36,776 bases of DNA from Prorocentrum cordatum (GCA_963575745.1 CAUYUJ010014257.1:385752-422527), one strand, 5' to 3'; counted from the first letter of the stretch, positions 1 through 12,153 are shown. The notes: generated by a model not told the origin, from the sequence alone. Numbers and translations are program-made.

Positions 1-110
1 TATATATATATATATATATATCTCTCTTTCTCTCTCTTTTTATATATATAGCGTTGGTTCTCGCTCTCTCTTTCTCTCTCTCGCTCTCTCTCTCTCTCTA
101 TCCCCTTATT

Positions 111-151
<41 letters not shown>

Positions 152-239
152 CTTTTCGTGTATATATATATATATGTATGTATCATTCTCTTCTTATGTA
201 TAGATATCTCTCTCTATCGTTCAGTCTCTCTCTCTCTCT

Positions 240-281
<42 letters not shown>

Positions 282-455
282 ATATATATATCTCTCTGTC
301 TATATGTATACTTCCTTGTGTGTTGATAAGTATTTATTTCTGTGTTTCTCTCTCTCTCTCTGTTTCTCTCCCTCTCTCTCTCTCTCTCTCCCTCTCCCCC
401 TACATGTATACGTACGTGTACATGGGGTTATCTAAACATGTCCCTTTTTCTTCAC
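1..455. repeat. TC/TA-rich microsatellite tract
   Basis: Alternating runs of (TA)n and (TC)n with interruptions fill this stretch, then give way to irregular TATACG-type sequence. Open frames through it encode only S/L/Y/I runs and are not genes. Confidence 0.95.
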
Positions 456-2190
456 ATAAGTATACTTATACGCGTACGTATATATCTTCATATATACACT
501 CATGTGCAATCATACACACGCCCCCCCCCTATGCTTTGATATCCTCGAGGCTCCGATTTCCCATCATGATTTTTTTACCCTTCTGTCCACTTTCCTCTCA
601 GATCGTGTTATGATTCGTTCCTCGTCCTGGTCATCCGCCAAATCCCTCTCTTCATCCCTCTGCCAGTGGTTCCATTCGCTGGTCCTTTCTCTGTTGCCCT
701 GTCATATAACCAGTTTCCTGATTATTCATGTTCGTCCCCATCGTTTCCCCAGGGCATCGTCACCAGCAAGATCGCGCTTACGCTTTGAGAGCTTGGCCTT
801 CGCGTGCACGCTGCATTTGTAGTTCTGGTCGCCAGCGTCCCGTGGGGGCCCGTGCGGGCGGAGCAACAAGGTTAATGGACGATTGCGTTTTCGACGGATG
901 AGATTGACCCCACTTAGGGTTCCAATCGACGGTCTTTGGGGATCTAGCGAACACACCGCAAATTACCCACGACTGGGTCATGATGAATCAGCTTACATCG
1001 TAATCCTAGCGTACGTCAACCAAGTTTCGTGCACGCATTCCTTATGCGCTCGAAAGTTCGAAATTCCGAGACAGCCGCCCGGATTGTTTATGTCATGCTA
1101 GCTTGTGCCATTCGGATGCAACAGAAGACAGAATACGACACACAGAAGTGCTCACTTCACACATCAAAGCGCATGGGAAATGCCAGTGCTGAGAAGTCAT
1201 TCGGCCCTGGCGACCATACGAAACAAGCGAAACACATGGCATCGCCTGAAAAGTTAAGGGGTACCTGCCAGGAGCAGAGACCGCGAAGTAAAGCCCCGAT
1301 CACTTTGCCAAATGTCCTTGCGTGTTCCATGCGGTTGTTGTCGGCCGTGTGCGTCTGAAGCCGCATGAAGAATGTTGCTACTCTTGTCCAACATTTGTGT
1401 TTTACACTATCGGGGTACTTGGGTAGTCCCTTTGCCTTGAACCCTACCACCGCTAAGCCGAGCATCCGTTTGGACGCGTGGGCAGACACATTCCGCAAAT
1501 AGGCGTGCAACATTGCAAACGAGCGCGGGTGGAGTGGGAGGGGGTTGGAAGAAGATCCGCACGATCAACGATAGGTCTACGTGTACGCCAAATGCGCCCG
1601 AGATGCAGTCTTTCAAAGGAGTGGTGGTGATGCCGGCCCGATGTGATTTGTTGTTTGTTATTGAAATGTGTGTATGTGTGGTTCGAAATGTTTCAGAAGG
1701 CCATCGCCACCCACATGGCAATCATGCTAAGCAGTTGCCGGAACCTGATGCTGCATAGTTGGAGACCGGTGCCACCAGATACAACGAGCAGTGGTATGTT
1801 GCTACGGTTGTGGTTGTTGTGCGAATTCTGCTTCCATCCAGGCGTTCTCATTTCTGTGCGTGGTGACGGAGGGTATGGCTCCGTTCATTGAAAATACGGG
1901 ACGCGCGCGTCCCGCCCACCATGTTGATGTGTTGCCAGTTTCGTGTCACATGGGGATGTATATATATATATATGTGTGTATATACGCACTCGGAAAGGAA
2001 CCCTCGGTGCCCTTGTTTTGTTTGAAGGGGGGCGAGCGGTCTTTCTACCCCAGCCTTAAAAAATGAAAGATCAGATTCGTTGGGAAGGATTGCGGCATAC
2101 GCGCCCAGCAGTAGGACAGCCCTTAGGGAGATCTTCTAGAGCACCTCTTAGAGACATCTTCCAGGGCACTGCTTGATTTTACTTAAGTTT
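456..2190. other. Unassigned sequence, no gene recognised
   Basis: Mostly non-repetitive DNA. Short open frames exist on both strands but none is long, has a recognisable domain, or is free of overlapping competitors. A perfect 16-bp palindrome (GGGACGCGCGCGTCCC) lies at 1898-1913 and a short TA run near 1957-1972. An exon could be missed here because a eukaryotic gene need not show a long open frame. Confidence 0.5.
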
Positions 2191-2199
2191 TATGGTCCC

Positions 2200-2990
2200 G
2201 AACTGAAAATTCAAAAACCGAAGATAGACCAAAAAACAAAAAACAAAACTGGGCAGATTTGTGGGGAGAGTCCTTCAGGGATTTGTGTTTTGTATGTTGT
2301 GTTTCCATTGTTTGTTTCGAGCTGAACACCAAAAAATGTTTGGTTCCGAGCTGTAGAAGCACAAAACAACGTTTTGTTAGTTCCAAACTGAATAACCAAA
2401 AACACGTAAGGTTGTTTTGGTTCCGACTTGCTTTGCCTGTCCTTTTAAGAGCCAAGCAAAAACACTAGGGGGAGAGTCCTCTAAGGACTTGTTTTGTGTG
2501 TTGTTATGTGTTTGCTTGTTGTTTGGTTACGAGCTGAAAACCCACCAACAATATGCCACAGCAGAACTCAAGGTGGTTTGCGTTTCGAGCTGTTTTTTTC
2601 CAGAAAAAAAGTTGGTTTGGCTCCGATCCGAAAAGTCAAAAAAATGTTTGGTTCCGAGCTGATCATATATAAATGTGTGTAAACACAAAACTGATGAGGT
2701 TGTTTGGGGGACTCCTCCAGGGAGTGTGTTGTTTGCTGTTTTCCTTCAGCGTTTTGTTCACAGCTGAAAAGCCATACAAAAACACAAGGCTTCTGTGATT
2801 CCCAATTGAAGAACAAAAACAGAAGGAAAACCAGCGGAAGAAAAACAAGGTGGAGTTTCTTGGCTTGGTGAGAGTTATCCAGGGATTGTTGTTTTGTTTG
2901 CTTGTTTTCCTGAAGTGTTTGTTGTTCGGAGCTGAACAATGAATTCATTGTGTTTTCGGTTCCCATATGAAAAGCCAGACCAAGCTAGGT
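2200..2990. repeat. Diverged ~200-bp tandem repeat, about four copies
   Basis: A GGGGAGAGTCCTYCAGGGA-like block followed by TTGTTTTG recurs near 2265, 2471, 2708 and 2867. Each is accompanied by one or more GGTTCCGAGCTGAA-like blocks. Copies are strongly diverged and spacing varies from about 160 to 240 bp. No coding function is visible. Confidence 0.7.
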
Positions 2991-3123
2991 ACAACCAAAC
3001 AAAACAAACAGACAAACACTAGAACTATGTCTGGGAGCTGACACAAAAGACCCAGCGGATCAGATCCCAAATATCAGTTCTTGATGTCGCCGCTGCTTTT
3101 CTCCGCTGGCTTGCCCTCAAACC

Positions 3124-3480
3124 GAGGATCGTTAAATATTCGATTTCGAGGGGGATAGTAGACAAGAGGGAGGAGAAGAAGTGAGGATCGAAGAGAGAAA
3201 AAGGAAGCAAGGAAGAGGGAAGGAGTGAAGAAGGAAGGGCAGAGCAGGGGGGGGGTAGGGAGGAAGAGGGAAGGAGGTCTTAAGAAGGAAGAACAGGAGG
3301 AAAAGTGGAGGAGGGAGGAGAGGACGAAGACAAGACGGACGCGTTTTCCGCAGCTGGGAGGAACGGGATGAATCATTCCACGATACGGAGGACTTCGGGT
3401 GGCCGATAGCGAACATTCGTAGAGCAGGACACTGGCGTGCAAATTGAAACCCGATCCGGTAGTAATGGAAACCCGAGTTG
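3124..3480. repeat. Purine-rich dispersed repeat, copy 1
   Basis: It starts at GAGGATCGTTA, continues through GGAAG/GAGGA-rich DNA, then a block with GACGAAGACAAGACGGACG and AACCCGATCC. The same order of blocks recurs at 4205-4500, so this is a dispersed repeat rather than simple purine-rich DNA. Confidence 0.65.
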
Positions 3481-3486
3481 GAAACG

Positions 3487-3575
3487 CATATGTGTATATA
3501 TATACACATATATATAGATATATACATGTATATATATACATGTATATACACATACGCATATATACATATACATAA
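3487..3575. repeat. TA/CATATA microsatellite
   Basis: Irregular run of TATATACACATATATA-type sequence directly after the purine-rich repeat. Confidence 0.9.
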
Positions 3576-4204
3576 AATAATTGAAATCTGGGCGTAAAGC
3601 CCAGAACCTCAATAATGAAAAATGCTCCGTTATGGAAACCCGTGCTCAATGTGTCTTCTTGTCTCAGTATCGTTTTCATCAATAACAAAGTATTTCGCAG
3701 TTGTCTTGTTGAACCAAACCAGACTTTTGAATACTACGGCCCCGCCCACCATAAGGTGAAACCAGGCCGTCAGTGGTGATGACATGTCCGTTCTCTAATT
3801 TTTGTAGAAAAGGAGGCAGAACAATGAAACAACAGAAGAAAGGAATATCACACAGATCATGGTCCAAAAGGTTGCGTCTTCGTGCAAGTGCAGGTCGTCG
3901 CCGTAGAATATAAAATATCAAGAGTGGGTTCGTCGTCGTGCAGGTCGTCGCCGGATGTTGAATATGTTTGATGGACACGGGTTACGGTAATAATCAGTAT
4001 TTTTGCAAGTCTTTGGCGGTTGACTTTCCCGCGGTTTGTTCGGGGCCGTTTCATTATTGATTGTGGGCCTGGGGCTGTCTGCTTTTCAATGTTCGGGGTC
4101 TTGTTCAGTTTTTCTGAATTTCTTTCGGGGTCGGGCCCGGACCCGTCTGATGTTCGATTTTCGGGCGGTTTGTCATTTAGATGTTCAGGGTGTTTTTGCT
4201 AGCC
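3576..4204. other. Unassigned sequence between the two purine-rich repeats
   Basis: No gene recognised. A 16-bp block GTGCAGGTCGTCGCCG occurs twice within about 60 bp (3880-3955), a small local duplication. Confidence 0.5.
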
Positions 4205-4500
4205 CCAGGATCGTTAGGATTGAAAATGGAAGAAGAGAGCAATGAAGAGGGAAGGAGGGAGGAAGGAAGGACAGCAGAGATTAGGGAGAGAAAGGGGAAG
4301 ATTTGAAGAGGAAGGGTAAGAAAAAGATGGGAAGAGGGAGGAGGGGACGAGGACCAAGACAGGACGAACGCCTGTCCTACACTGGGGGGTCCACTTTAAA
4401 AGTGCGGAAGATTTCGGATGACGGAAAAGAGAAAATCGCGAATCCGGAAACATTTGTAAACATGAAGCCCGCGTGTAAATAAGAACACGATCCAATATTG
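4205..4500. repeat. Purine-rich dispersed repeat, copy 2
   Basis: Diverged second copy of 3124-3480, same orientation: AGGATCGTTAGGA, GGAAGGAGGGAGGAAGG, then GACGAGGACCAAGACAGGAC and finally ACACGATCC. The spacing between copies is about 1.08 kb. Confidence 0.65.
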
Positions 4501-4609
4501 TTCGAAAGCCTTCATTTCTATGAGCAATCTAAGCGCTGAAGCCCGGCCCAAATACTTGAATAATTATTCACTGCGTGGAGCTTCCCATGTGTGCATCTGT
4601 TTGCATGGA

Positions 4610-5400
4610 CTGGGTGTGAGTGAGTCTGTGTATGAGTATGAGGAGTACGAATCTGAGCACAAGTGAGTCTGGGACATCCTCGCAATCTGCCCCCTTGGGG
4701 TGCGAAAGCCAGTGAGTCTGAGTATGAGTATAGTGAGCACGAGTCTGAGTCTGAAGGGGTCTGAGTACGAGCGACTTCGACTACGAGTGAATCTGAGGGC
4801 GGGTGAGTCTGAGTGCCAGTGACTCTGAGCGTGAGTAAATCTGAATGTGAGTGTGCCCGAGTATGAGTATGATGGAATGAAAGTGGCCCTGGGTGGGTCT
4901 GAGTACGAGTGAGGTTGACTACGAATGAGTCTGAGGGTGGTTGGGTCTAAGTGTGAGTGAGTCTGAGTGTGCGTAAGTCTTGGTGTGAGTGAGTCTGAGT
5001 ATGAGTATGATGAGCGCAAGTATGAATGAGCCTGATCACGAGCGAGTTTGTGCATAACTGAGTCTTAGGAAATCCTCGGAATCGGGGCCCTCGGAGTGCG
5101 GAAATCAACGCCTCTCCATAGACATCATCAGAATCTGTTTTGACAGCAGACGAGTCTGACCACCAAAACACGCAAACCGCTTGAGACATCCTCGAAATTT
5201 GGCCCCCCTGGGGTGCGAAAGCCAGCGCCTCGCCTGAGACATCTTCAGAATCTTCTCCGACAGCGGAGGATGTTGCGGACCAAGACACGCAAACCGCTTG
5301 AGACATCCCCACCTTTTGTGCGCGAGCAGAGGCCGTGCAATACCCCTGGCGGCCCCACCTTAGGAGTGCTAAACCCAGCAAGCCGCTCGGGACATCTTCA
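4610..5400. repeat. GAGTCTGAG minisatellite with interspersed ~110-bp blocks
   Basis: Degenerate 10-12-bp units of the GAGTCTGAGTGTGAGT type run from about 4610 to 5060. A larger block (GACATCCTCGAAATTTGGCC then TGGGGTGCGAAAGCCAG) recurs near 4672, 5052 and 5184, with shorter derivatives near 5300 and 5390. Long minus-strand frames here (S/T/H/L-rich) are translations of the repeat. Confidence 0.8.
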
Positions 5401-5470
5401 TCTTCTGCTCATCGTCATCATCATCAGCATCATCAGCAACATCATCATCATCATCATCAGATTCATCCAT
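5400..5470. repeat. CATCAT triplet run
   Basis: Irregular (CAT)n with CAG interruptions. Confidence 0.85.
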
Positions 5471-6679
5471 CATTCACCATCACCATCATACTCACATCAT
5501 ACGCTCACCATGCCATGGTCATCATTATGGTATGGGTGGTCCGGCGCGGTCGGAGAATAACGAGAACCCCATCTTTTGGATTTGGGGAACAAATGTTGAT
5601 CCGTGATGGAAAGATTGAAATCCGGCGCTCCGGTGCTTTAGTCTCAAGTATTGATACCATACTTCGCAACCCCGCCCACCGGTTGGATAATGCCCGCAAC
5701 GGCGGTTATTCCTCCGTTCGTTTGTTTGTTTGGACGAAGAAACAAATCAAAAAAAAGAGGAAACATAAGAGATATCATAGAACAATTGTGGTGATTTGTT
5801 CATTGCCGCGCAGATCGTCACAAGTTCTTCCGTATTTTCGATCAGAAACGCCTCCGGTATGAAACCGGACATTTTTGCAATTTTTCGGTTTGTTTGCGTT
5901 CGGAGGACGCGGAGAAAGATAAGGGGGAAAATGAGAAGAAGCACGACGAAGACGAGGAGGAAAAGGCGACATCATACGACTTCGAAATCTAAAATCGGTG
6001 GTATTGCGTTAGGATGGTCTACAATGATTTTCCGTAAAACTTACTTGTTTAATTCCGTCGCGCGCAGTCTTTGACTCAATATTGACATGTTGTTTTGGTA
6101 TGTGCGGTCTGTGATTTGTCTCGTACGGTTTGTGACCCAATATTCGGTTTCTGATTCAACACGCGTAATTGAAGATTCCGTCACACATGATTTTGGAAGC
6201 TGCTCTACGTATACAGATGTTATACAACAGTGACGAATATTTCACTGTTTTAAAAGCGAGTATTGGTCATCCAATTCGCTATTGGGAAAATTTCGCGTCG
6301 TTACCACATTTGCGCGGTGTTGTCGAATCTGTCATTGTGATTCGGATGCATGTTCTATGGATTCAATTACGTTGATTCGATTGGAATGCACGATGCCGAC
6401 TTTGACTTCGTTTCATCTAGCATTCGATATTTGCATTCAATTTACATTGATTGATCTTTTCTCGATCCCGCCATTCCTAATATATTTGGGAAGTAACAAC
6501 AAACGACGACGGAACATCTCCGCTTCCGACGACGCCCGATAACAACGCCATCCGGCCTGAAATGTAATGAAATATCTTATGAGAAGCAAAAACAGCACAT
6601 ATGTATGCGCGAGAACATGCAATGATATAACGTACATATACAGGGATACATACATACAAACATACATATACATATACAA

Positions 6680-6714
<35 letters not shown>

Positions 6715-7020
6715 GATACATATACATATACATGTACATAAATGTGTGTATATATATATATGTATACACATATGGATACACATATACGCAGAACGACGAC
6801 GCACCTACACGCAAAGACACGACAACGAAAATTTGAGGATCGATTCAAGTCGGATTTGTTGGTTTTTGTGGGCTCGGAAATGCAACCAAATTGGAACCAA
6901 TTGTTGTTCTTACGACATTTTGTTACGCATTCCATGTTGCATAAGCGCAAATCAGATTAACAATAGAAATGCCGTAGCAAATCAATCAAGCATTCATTAG
7001 TTTACGCCACACCGCCGACC
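5471..7020. other. Unassigned AT-richer sequence with a CATATA microsatellite
   Basis: No gene recognised. A CATATA/TATACA microsatellite occupies about 6645-6785 and produces artificial frames rich in Y, I and T on the plus strand and C, M, Y and V on the minus strand. The remainder looks like unique non-coding DNA. Confidence 0.5.
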
Positions 7021-7022
7021 CC

Positions 7023-8292
7023 TTGGGGCGGGTGCAATCGTCCCCCGCGTGGCCTGTCCGGACAGCCTGTGCGGCCCCTCTAGACACAGGGCCGTTGCTA
7101 TGGTTTCTGGGGCTTTCGTGGGGCGCCCAGACGCCGTCGTGGAGCCTTTTGGAGAGTCGTTTGGGGTGCCAGAGGTCGATCTTGGAGGTTTACTGGGCCG
7201 CTGTGGGCCTCGTGGAAGCCCAAGAAGCGAATATGCTGAAAATGTACGTTTTACCTCGGGAACGGGACGGTTTTTGCTTCTGGAGGCCTGCTTGGCGCAC
7301 CTCGTGGTCGCGTATGCAAACGTCTTGGACGCCCATGTGGTTGTCCGGAGGCAGTCGTGGGCGGTTTGGACCGAATCGTCCCCCGCGTGGGCGGTCCGGA
7401 CAGCCTTTGGGAGCCCTTTTGGCCCGTTTTGGAGTTTTTTTGGGACCGTTATGCGGTTTCCCTGGCCCTTTTCCTATGGTTTGTGGAGCTTTCGTGGATC
7501 GCCCGGAAGCCGTTTTGGAGCTTTCTTTGGACCCTCTTCGGGTGACAGGGATCGATCTTGGAGGCTTATTGTGCTGTTGTGGGCCTCGTGGCAAATATGC
7601 TGAACATGTAGTTTTTACGTGGGGAACGGGACGGTTATTGCTTCTGGAGGCTCGCTTGGAGCGCCTCGTGGTCGCGTTTTCAAATGTCTTGGACACCCGT
7701 ACGGCCGTCTGGCGTCGATCTTGCGCGGTTTAGATAGAATCGTCCCTTTGCGTGGGTCGTCCGGACAGCTTTTGGGGGCCCTCTTGCCTCGTTTTGAAGC
7801 CCGTCTTGCGGTTGTCCTAAGCGGTTGCTATGGTTTCTGCGGGTTCCGTGTTGCCCAGACGCAGTTTGGGAGTCTTTTTGGGAGCCTCCCTGGCGAGGGT
7901 AGATTTTGGGGTTTTCGTTGGCCGTTTTGCGTAGCGTGGAAACCGAATGCGCGAACGTGGTGAAAATGTGCGTTTTCCCTGGGGGAATGGCACGACTTTT
8001 GTTTTTGGATAGCCGCTTCAGACGTCTTGAAATATTGTTTGAAATGTCTTGGAGATCCATGGAACCGTATGAGGGCAATCTTCGGCGTTTTTGCGGCGAT
8101 CTTTCTTCCATTCATAGTTTTCTTAAACCATTCCAGGAACTGTTGGGACTTTTTTGGCTCATTGTGGGCCCTCTTGGGGCTCGAAGTGTGCGGATGGTGG
8201 ATTTGCCCCCCTCCACCCTTCCCTCCAAACCGGCTGGACTAGGCCCGTGGAAAAGAGGGTTCGGGAAGGGGGAAGCATCTCACACGCCGTGA
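7023..8292 (+). repeat. ~363-bp tandem repeat, three to four diverged copies
   Basis: The block AATCGTCCCCCGCGTGGGC followed by GTCCGGACAGCCTTT occurs at about 7033, 7371 and 7738. A second block, GGGAACGGGACGG then TTGCTTCTGGAGG, occurs at about 7260, 7624 and (diverged) 7984. Spacing is 338-367 bp. Frames of up to 236 codons (G/L/W/F-rich) run through it on both strands but change frame between copies, so I read them as repeat by-products. Confidence 0.75.
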
Positions 8293-8640
8293 CCCCAAGG
8301 GGTCAGCGGATTTCACAAGTCCCGATTGCAATATGTGCGCGCTCCGTACTGCATTGTTCGTGTCGTCATTGATAGTATGCCTTGATGTAAACCCACGAAG
8401 TTACCATTTAGATTATGAGATCATAAGCGCTAACCGGTACGTTGACAATGGGATGGATATTTCATCTACCGCGGAAAAGGAAACAGACATATCATATTAA
8501 GATTCATCAACAGCTCAGCGCGCAAGGAACAAACATATCAATTGTGTTTGGTGACAAAAATAACGGATGACAGCAAATCATCGGAAGTCATCTTAGCAAC
8601 TTCGTGATAATAATTTCCAAGTGCCAGGTGCGCGCCGCGG
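8293..8640. other. Unassigned sequence
   Basis: No gene and no clear repeat seen. Confidence 0.5.
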
Positions 8641-8670
8641 CGCTCAGGCGGTTACGCTTGCCCCCGATTC

Positions 8671-8805
8671 GGCCTAGGATGGGTTACCATTCCCGGCCCG
8701 GACGCAAGGGTTTCCCCCTGCGCCCGGCCGCCGCTTCGGCCGAGGATGGGTTACCACCCCCGGCCCGGACGCAAGGGTTTCCCCCTGCGCCCGGCCGCCG
8801 TCGTC
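8671..8805 (+). repeat. 67-bp direct duplication, two near-identical copies
   Basis: Units beginning GGCCTAGGATGGGTTACCA (8671) and GGCCGAGGATGGGTTACCA (8738) continue through CGGACGCAAGGGTTTCCCC and CGCCCGGCCGCCG with only a few differences. Confidence 0.9.
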
Positions 8806-8889
8806 CTCCTCAATTCCTGTTCCTCCTCCTCCTCCTGCGCCTCAGCTCCAGCTCGCATGCTTCGAGCTGGCTCAGTGCGGGGACTCCCG

Positions 8890-9445
8890 CGGGGACAGAC
8901 CGGCGGGTTCCCGCCTGTGACTTCTTCGCGAGTCACTCACAGACGAGGCTCCCGCCTCATTCATACATCCTCCTTATCCAAGCCCTGCGGAGGCCAAAAG
9001 TGACGACGGTTACACGTTTCGGACGACCCGCCTCGGATTAAAAGTATGAGGTGCGGGCCCCATAGGGGGAGGCTTCCCGCCTGAGACTTCGTCGCAATTC
9101 ACTCACAGACGAGGCTCCCGCTTGATATTTCCTCCAGATTCACGCCACAGAGGCCCAAAAATGACGACAGTTACACGTTTCGGATGACCCGCCTCGGATT
9201 AAAAACATGAGGTGCGGGCCCTGTAGGGAGAGGTTTCCCGCCTATTCACTCACAGACGAGGCTCCCGCTTGATATTTCCTCCAAATTCTCGCCACAGGGA
9301 CCCAAAAGTGACAACGGTTACACGTTTCGGATGACCCGCTTCGGATTAAAAACATGAGGTGTGGGCCCCGTAGGGAGGGGCTCCCGCCTGAGACTTCCTC
9401 ACAATTCACTCACAGACGAGGCTCCCGCCTGATATTACACATTCA
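8890..9445 (+). repeat. ~150-bp tandem repeat, about four copies
   Basis: CACGTTTCGGATGACCCGC followed by CTCGGATTAAAAACATGAGG begins at 9013, 9174 and 9321, periods 161 and 147. Each copy is preceded by CACTCACAGACGAGGCTCCC. The first and last copies are partial. Confidence 0.85.
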
Positions 9446-9479
9446 AGCCAAGGAGTGAGCGATGACGAAAACATGAATG

Positions 9480-9484
9480 AGTGA

Positions 9485-9518
<34 letters not shown>

Positions 9519-9910
9519 GTGTGTGATGAATGAGTGATGATGATGCTGATGATGATCATGATGGCCATTGAGTGGGTGGCCGAGAGATCATGATGGAGAT
9601 GGTGACGATGATGTTGAGAGTGGCGGCGGTCCTGCCGTCGGAAGACCAGTGCCTCCGAAGCCTGCTGAGGATGAGTAATTGAGTGAGTGAGTGGGTGATC
9701 GAGTGGTAATGATGGTGACGATGATGATGAGGATTCTGATGATGAGAAGTGATGAAAGGTTATGATGATGAGCAGTGATGACGGTGACGGTGGTTGATGG
9801 TAATGATGATGGTAATGATGATGAGTGTGTGCGTGTGATGACGATGATGGTGGTTGATGGTGATGTTGATAGTGATGATGGTGAGTGTGTGTGTGTGTGT
9901 GTGAGAGAGA
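9480..9910. repeat. GATGAT / GTGATGATG microsatellite
   Basis: Irregular GAT/GGT triplets with TGAGTGAGTG segments, ending in a (GT)n then GAGA run near 9885-9912. The H/I/T-rich minus frames are repeat translations. Confidence 0.9.
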
Positions 9911-10600
9911 GGAAAAGGGGGGGTGAGATCCTGCGCGGCGTGTACAGAGAAAACAAGAATCCCACTTTGGATGTGGGGAAAAAATATGAACAGCATCGTG
10001 TATATTTATGTATATTGAACGGTCACCATGCCGCGCCGATTCTCATCATAAAGGTGAAAATGTTACCACCTCGAGGCCCGCGAAAATATCCACTGACGCA
10101 TTATCGCGGGCCGCCCGCAAATATTGCGGCGCTGCGCGGAGTGTTTATTTACATTTTGCCATGAAGCATGTATGAAAGGAAACGGAAGTTAGCGGGCGAT
10201 GTATATTTCGCCTTTTTCACCCAATTTGAATGATTTGTATTATTTGACAGACGCGGCGGCGACATGGTGCAAACAATATTGCATGGTTCGCGCGTTGTTG
10301 GGGCAGAGAACAATTTAGGGAAAATGTTTTTATTTTTATCGTCGGTCGTTTTGTTCTGTTTTGGTTTCCCATTCTTCTTGCCTCACTGATAACTCAGCCC
10401 TTCACATGTGTGCTTATTTGTTGTTCGCTTCCGTCACCCATGGCCTCTTCCGCCACCAATGTTTGTTGATTATCATGTGCGTTGTTTTTGGCGAGAATGA
10501 GCATTATTTCTTGTCAGAGCGCGTAGCATGATAAAACATATATAGGTATTAGATTAATTTTGTCTCGTAGAAGAAAACCAAAGTACCGTGCACGTCATAT
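9911..10600. other. Unassigned sequence
   Basis: No gene or repeat recognised beyond short AT-rich patches. Confidence 0.5.
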
Positions 10601-10609
10601 TTTGACAAT

Positions 10610-10890
10610 GCCGCAAATTGCAGATCATGAATCATACACTTAAATTTGATTAAGTGCATTCCATCGCTATGGCGGACACCCTCAGCAACGGCAGAAAAAC
10701 ACATCAAATTCGCAAAATCTTCATCCCCCCAGCGATAACGAGATCCGCGTGAAACGTTACTGTGCTGAACCCTCATCAACGTCCGTAACGTTGGACAAAT
10801 TCGCAAATCGCAGTTTTCCAGAAAATGTGGGATCTCATCGAGACCAAAAGTTGATATGTTGGACCTGCTCCTTACAGCCCCCCGACATAG
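10610..10890 (+). repeat. Diverged copies of the ~102-bp repeat family
   Basis: ATCCGCGTGAAACGTT, then GTTGGACAAATTCGCAAATCGCAG and GTTGGACCTGC blocks, match in order the family that is well preserved at 18.7-19.7 kb. A 114-codon minus frame across it (10549-10893) resembles translations of the other copies and is not counted as a gene. Confidence 0.55.
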
Positions 10891-11354
10891 CAAATGTTAT
10901 ACTCCTTCCAAACATTCTGAACGAGATGATTTAATTTTGAGCGGAAGCCGATTCAGAGATTGAACAGTCAAAAATTGTAACAATGGCATCGGAGATTGCA
11001 ACCAATGGTTTCAGAGATCTCAGATTAAACCACTACGTTGTCCATATAAACTCACAGCGGTTTCCATGTTTTTTGTTTACACGGTTTCTGTATCCACCGA
11101 CGTTGTATTTACCCATACCGGTCTCCGTATGCAAGGTCATTTTCTCTACTTACGCCGGATTCCGTATTTACCCGCACTAATTTCCCTAGCACGTTTACAA
11201 TATATGTGTCGGTTTCCGTGTTCATTCGGGCTTTTATTTGGTTTCGAGAAAATGAGACAAACAACTTTCATAAAATCTAGATTGATGATGATTTCAATCA
11301 CGTTACTGTCATAATACAAATCTCCCGATATTTATCAAAACGTAGACGGCGATT

Positions 11355-11355
<1 letters not shown>
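10891..11355. other. Unassigned sequence
   Basis: Contains loosely repeated GGTTTCCGTGTTTAC-like phrases (about 11058-11230), which hint at an old short tandem repeat. No gene recognised. Confidence 0.4.
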
Positions 11356-11388
<33 letters not shown>

Positions 11389-11436
11389 CCCATCCGTGTT
11401 TTCCGATTATTTATTTTTTGTTTCTGGTTTTTCCGT

Positions 11437-11469
<33 letters not shown>
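11356..11469. repeat. Two long T homopolymers (33 and 31 nt)
   Basis: Uninterrupted T tracts at 11356-11388 and 11439-11469, 50 bp apart. They could be reverse-oriented poly(A) tails of two retroposed sequences, or simple homopolymers. Tract length is liable to sequencing error. Confidence 0.85.
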
Positions 11470-11640
11470 CTTGTTCCTGCTATAATTGTGCCGCTTTTTC
11501 TTTCTAGCTATCGAGCAGCGTCTTTCTTTGCATCCGGGTTAGGTTATTAAAAGACGATTCGATAGATAATTGCGAGATCGGTGAAAAAAAAACCATAATA
11601 TGATATCCCATATCAATTTTGATTTTTTTTCCGCATCGTC

Positions 11641-11642
<2 letters not shown>

Positions 11643-11671
<29 letters not shown>
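11643..11671. repeat. (TA)n microsatellite
   Basis: About 14 TA units. Confidence 0.9.
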
Positions 11672-11730
11672 CAACTGTAGATATTTATAGATACATACCC
11701 TTAGCCACCTCTTCCCCGATTACGCCTAAA

Positions 11731-12024
11731 TTGCTCAAACACATTTTTAGCCATATTGCTCACATGATGTATTGCCAGGACGCAGCGGCATGGCAAACTG
11801 CCTTCTCGGATATCGCAGAATTTGATTTTCAAATGGTGACCGGCAATGAGTACAAGGTCGAATTTTTGGAGGAAGTGAATGATGGGATTGCGCGGATGAT
11901 ATTATTGTCAAAGAAATGTCCCTTTATCCTCGCACATTTTTCCCGCAGAAAATTCACGAAGCTTACTTACATGGAGGTGGAATATAAATTTGAATCGTAT
12001 ACGTGCCGGAATAATTACAAATGA
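11731..12024 (+). CDS. Possible small hypothetical protein or exon (97 codons)
   Basis: I do not recognise this frame. It reads through 97 codons with a balanced, non-repetitive composition: a fairly hydrophobic first 15 residues (MLKHIFSHIAHMM), an acidic middle (YKVEFLEEVNDG) and a basic and aromatic end. It lies between T/TA tracts and the hairpins that precede the 89-bp array, with no recognisable neighbour. Balanced composition is the only argument for coding. A chance frame of this length is quite possible in moderate-GC DNA. It could also be one exon or a transposon fragment. Confidence 0.25.
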   Translation: MLKHIFSHIAHMMYCQDAAAWQTAFSDIAEFDFQMVTGNEYKVEFLEEVNDGIARMILLSKKCPFILAHFSRRKFTKLTYMEVEYKFESYTCRNNYK

Positions 12025-12153
12025 TTTATCCGAAAAACCAGCCGAACTAGAAATTTACCTGGCGAAAATCACAACCATATGCAATTGAGAATACCGCAAT
12101 TTGGAATATTTTCTTTGCCCGCGCTCCCTATGAGGCCACAGCTTCCCGCCGGA

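Noticed and set aside
1898-5680. CCCGCCCACC phrase at ~1911, ~3741 and ~5672 as a SINE
   Set aside because: Similarity does not extend convincingly beyond about 10-15 bp, and no A/B box pair or tail is seen.
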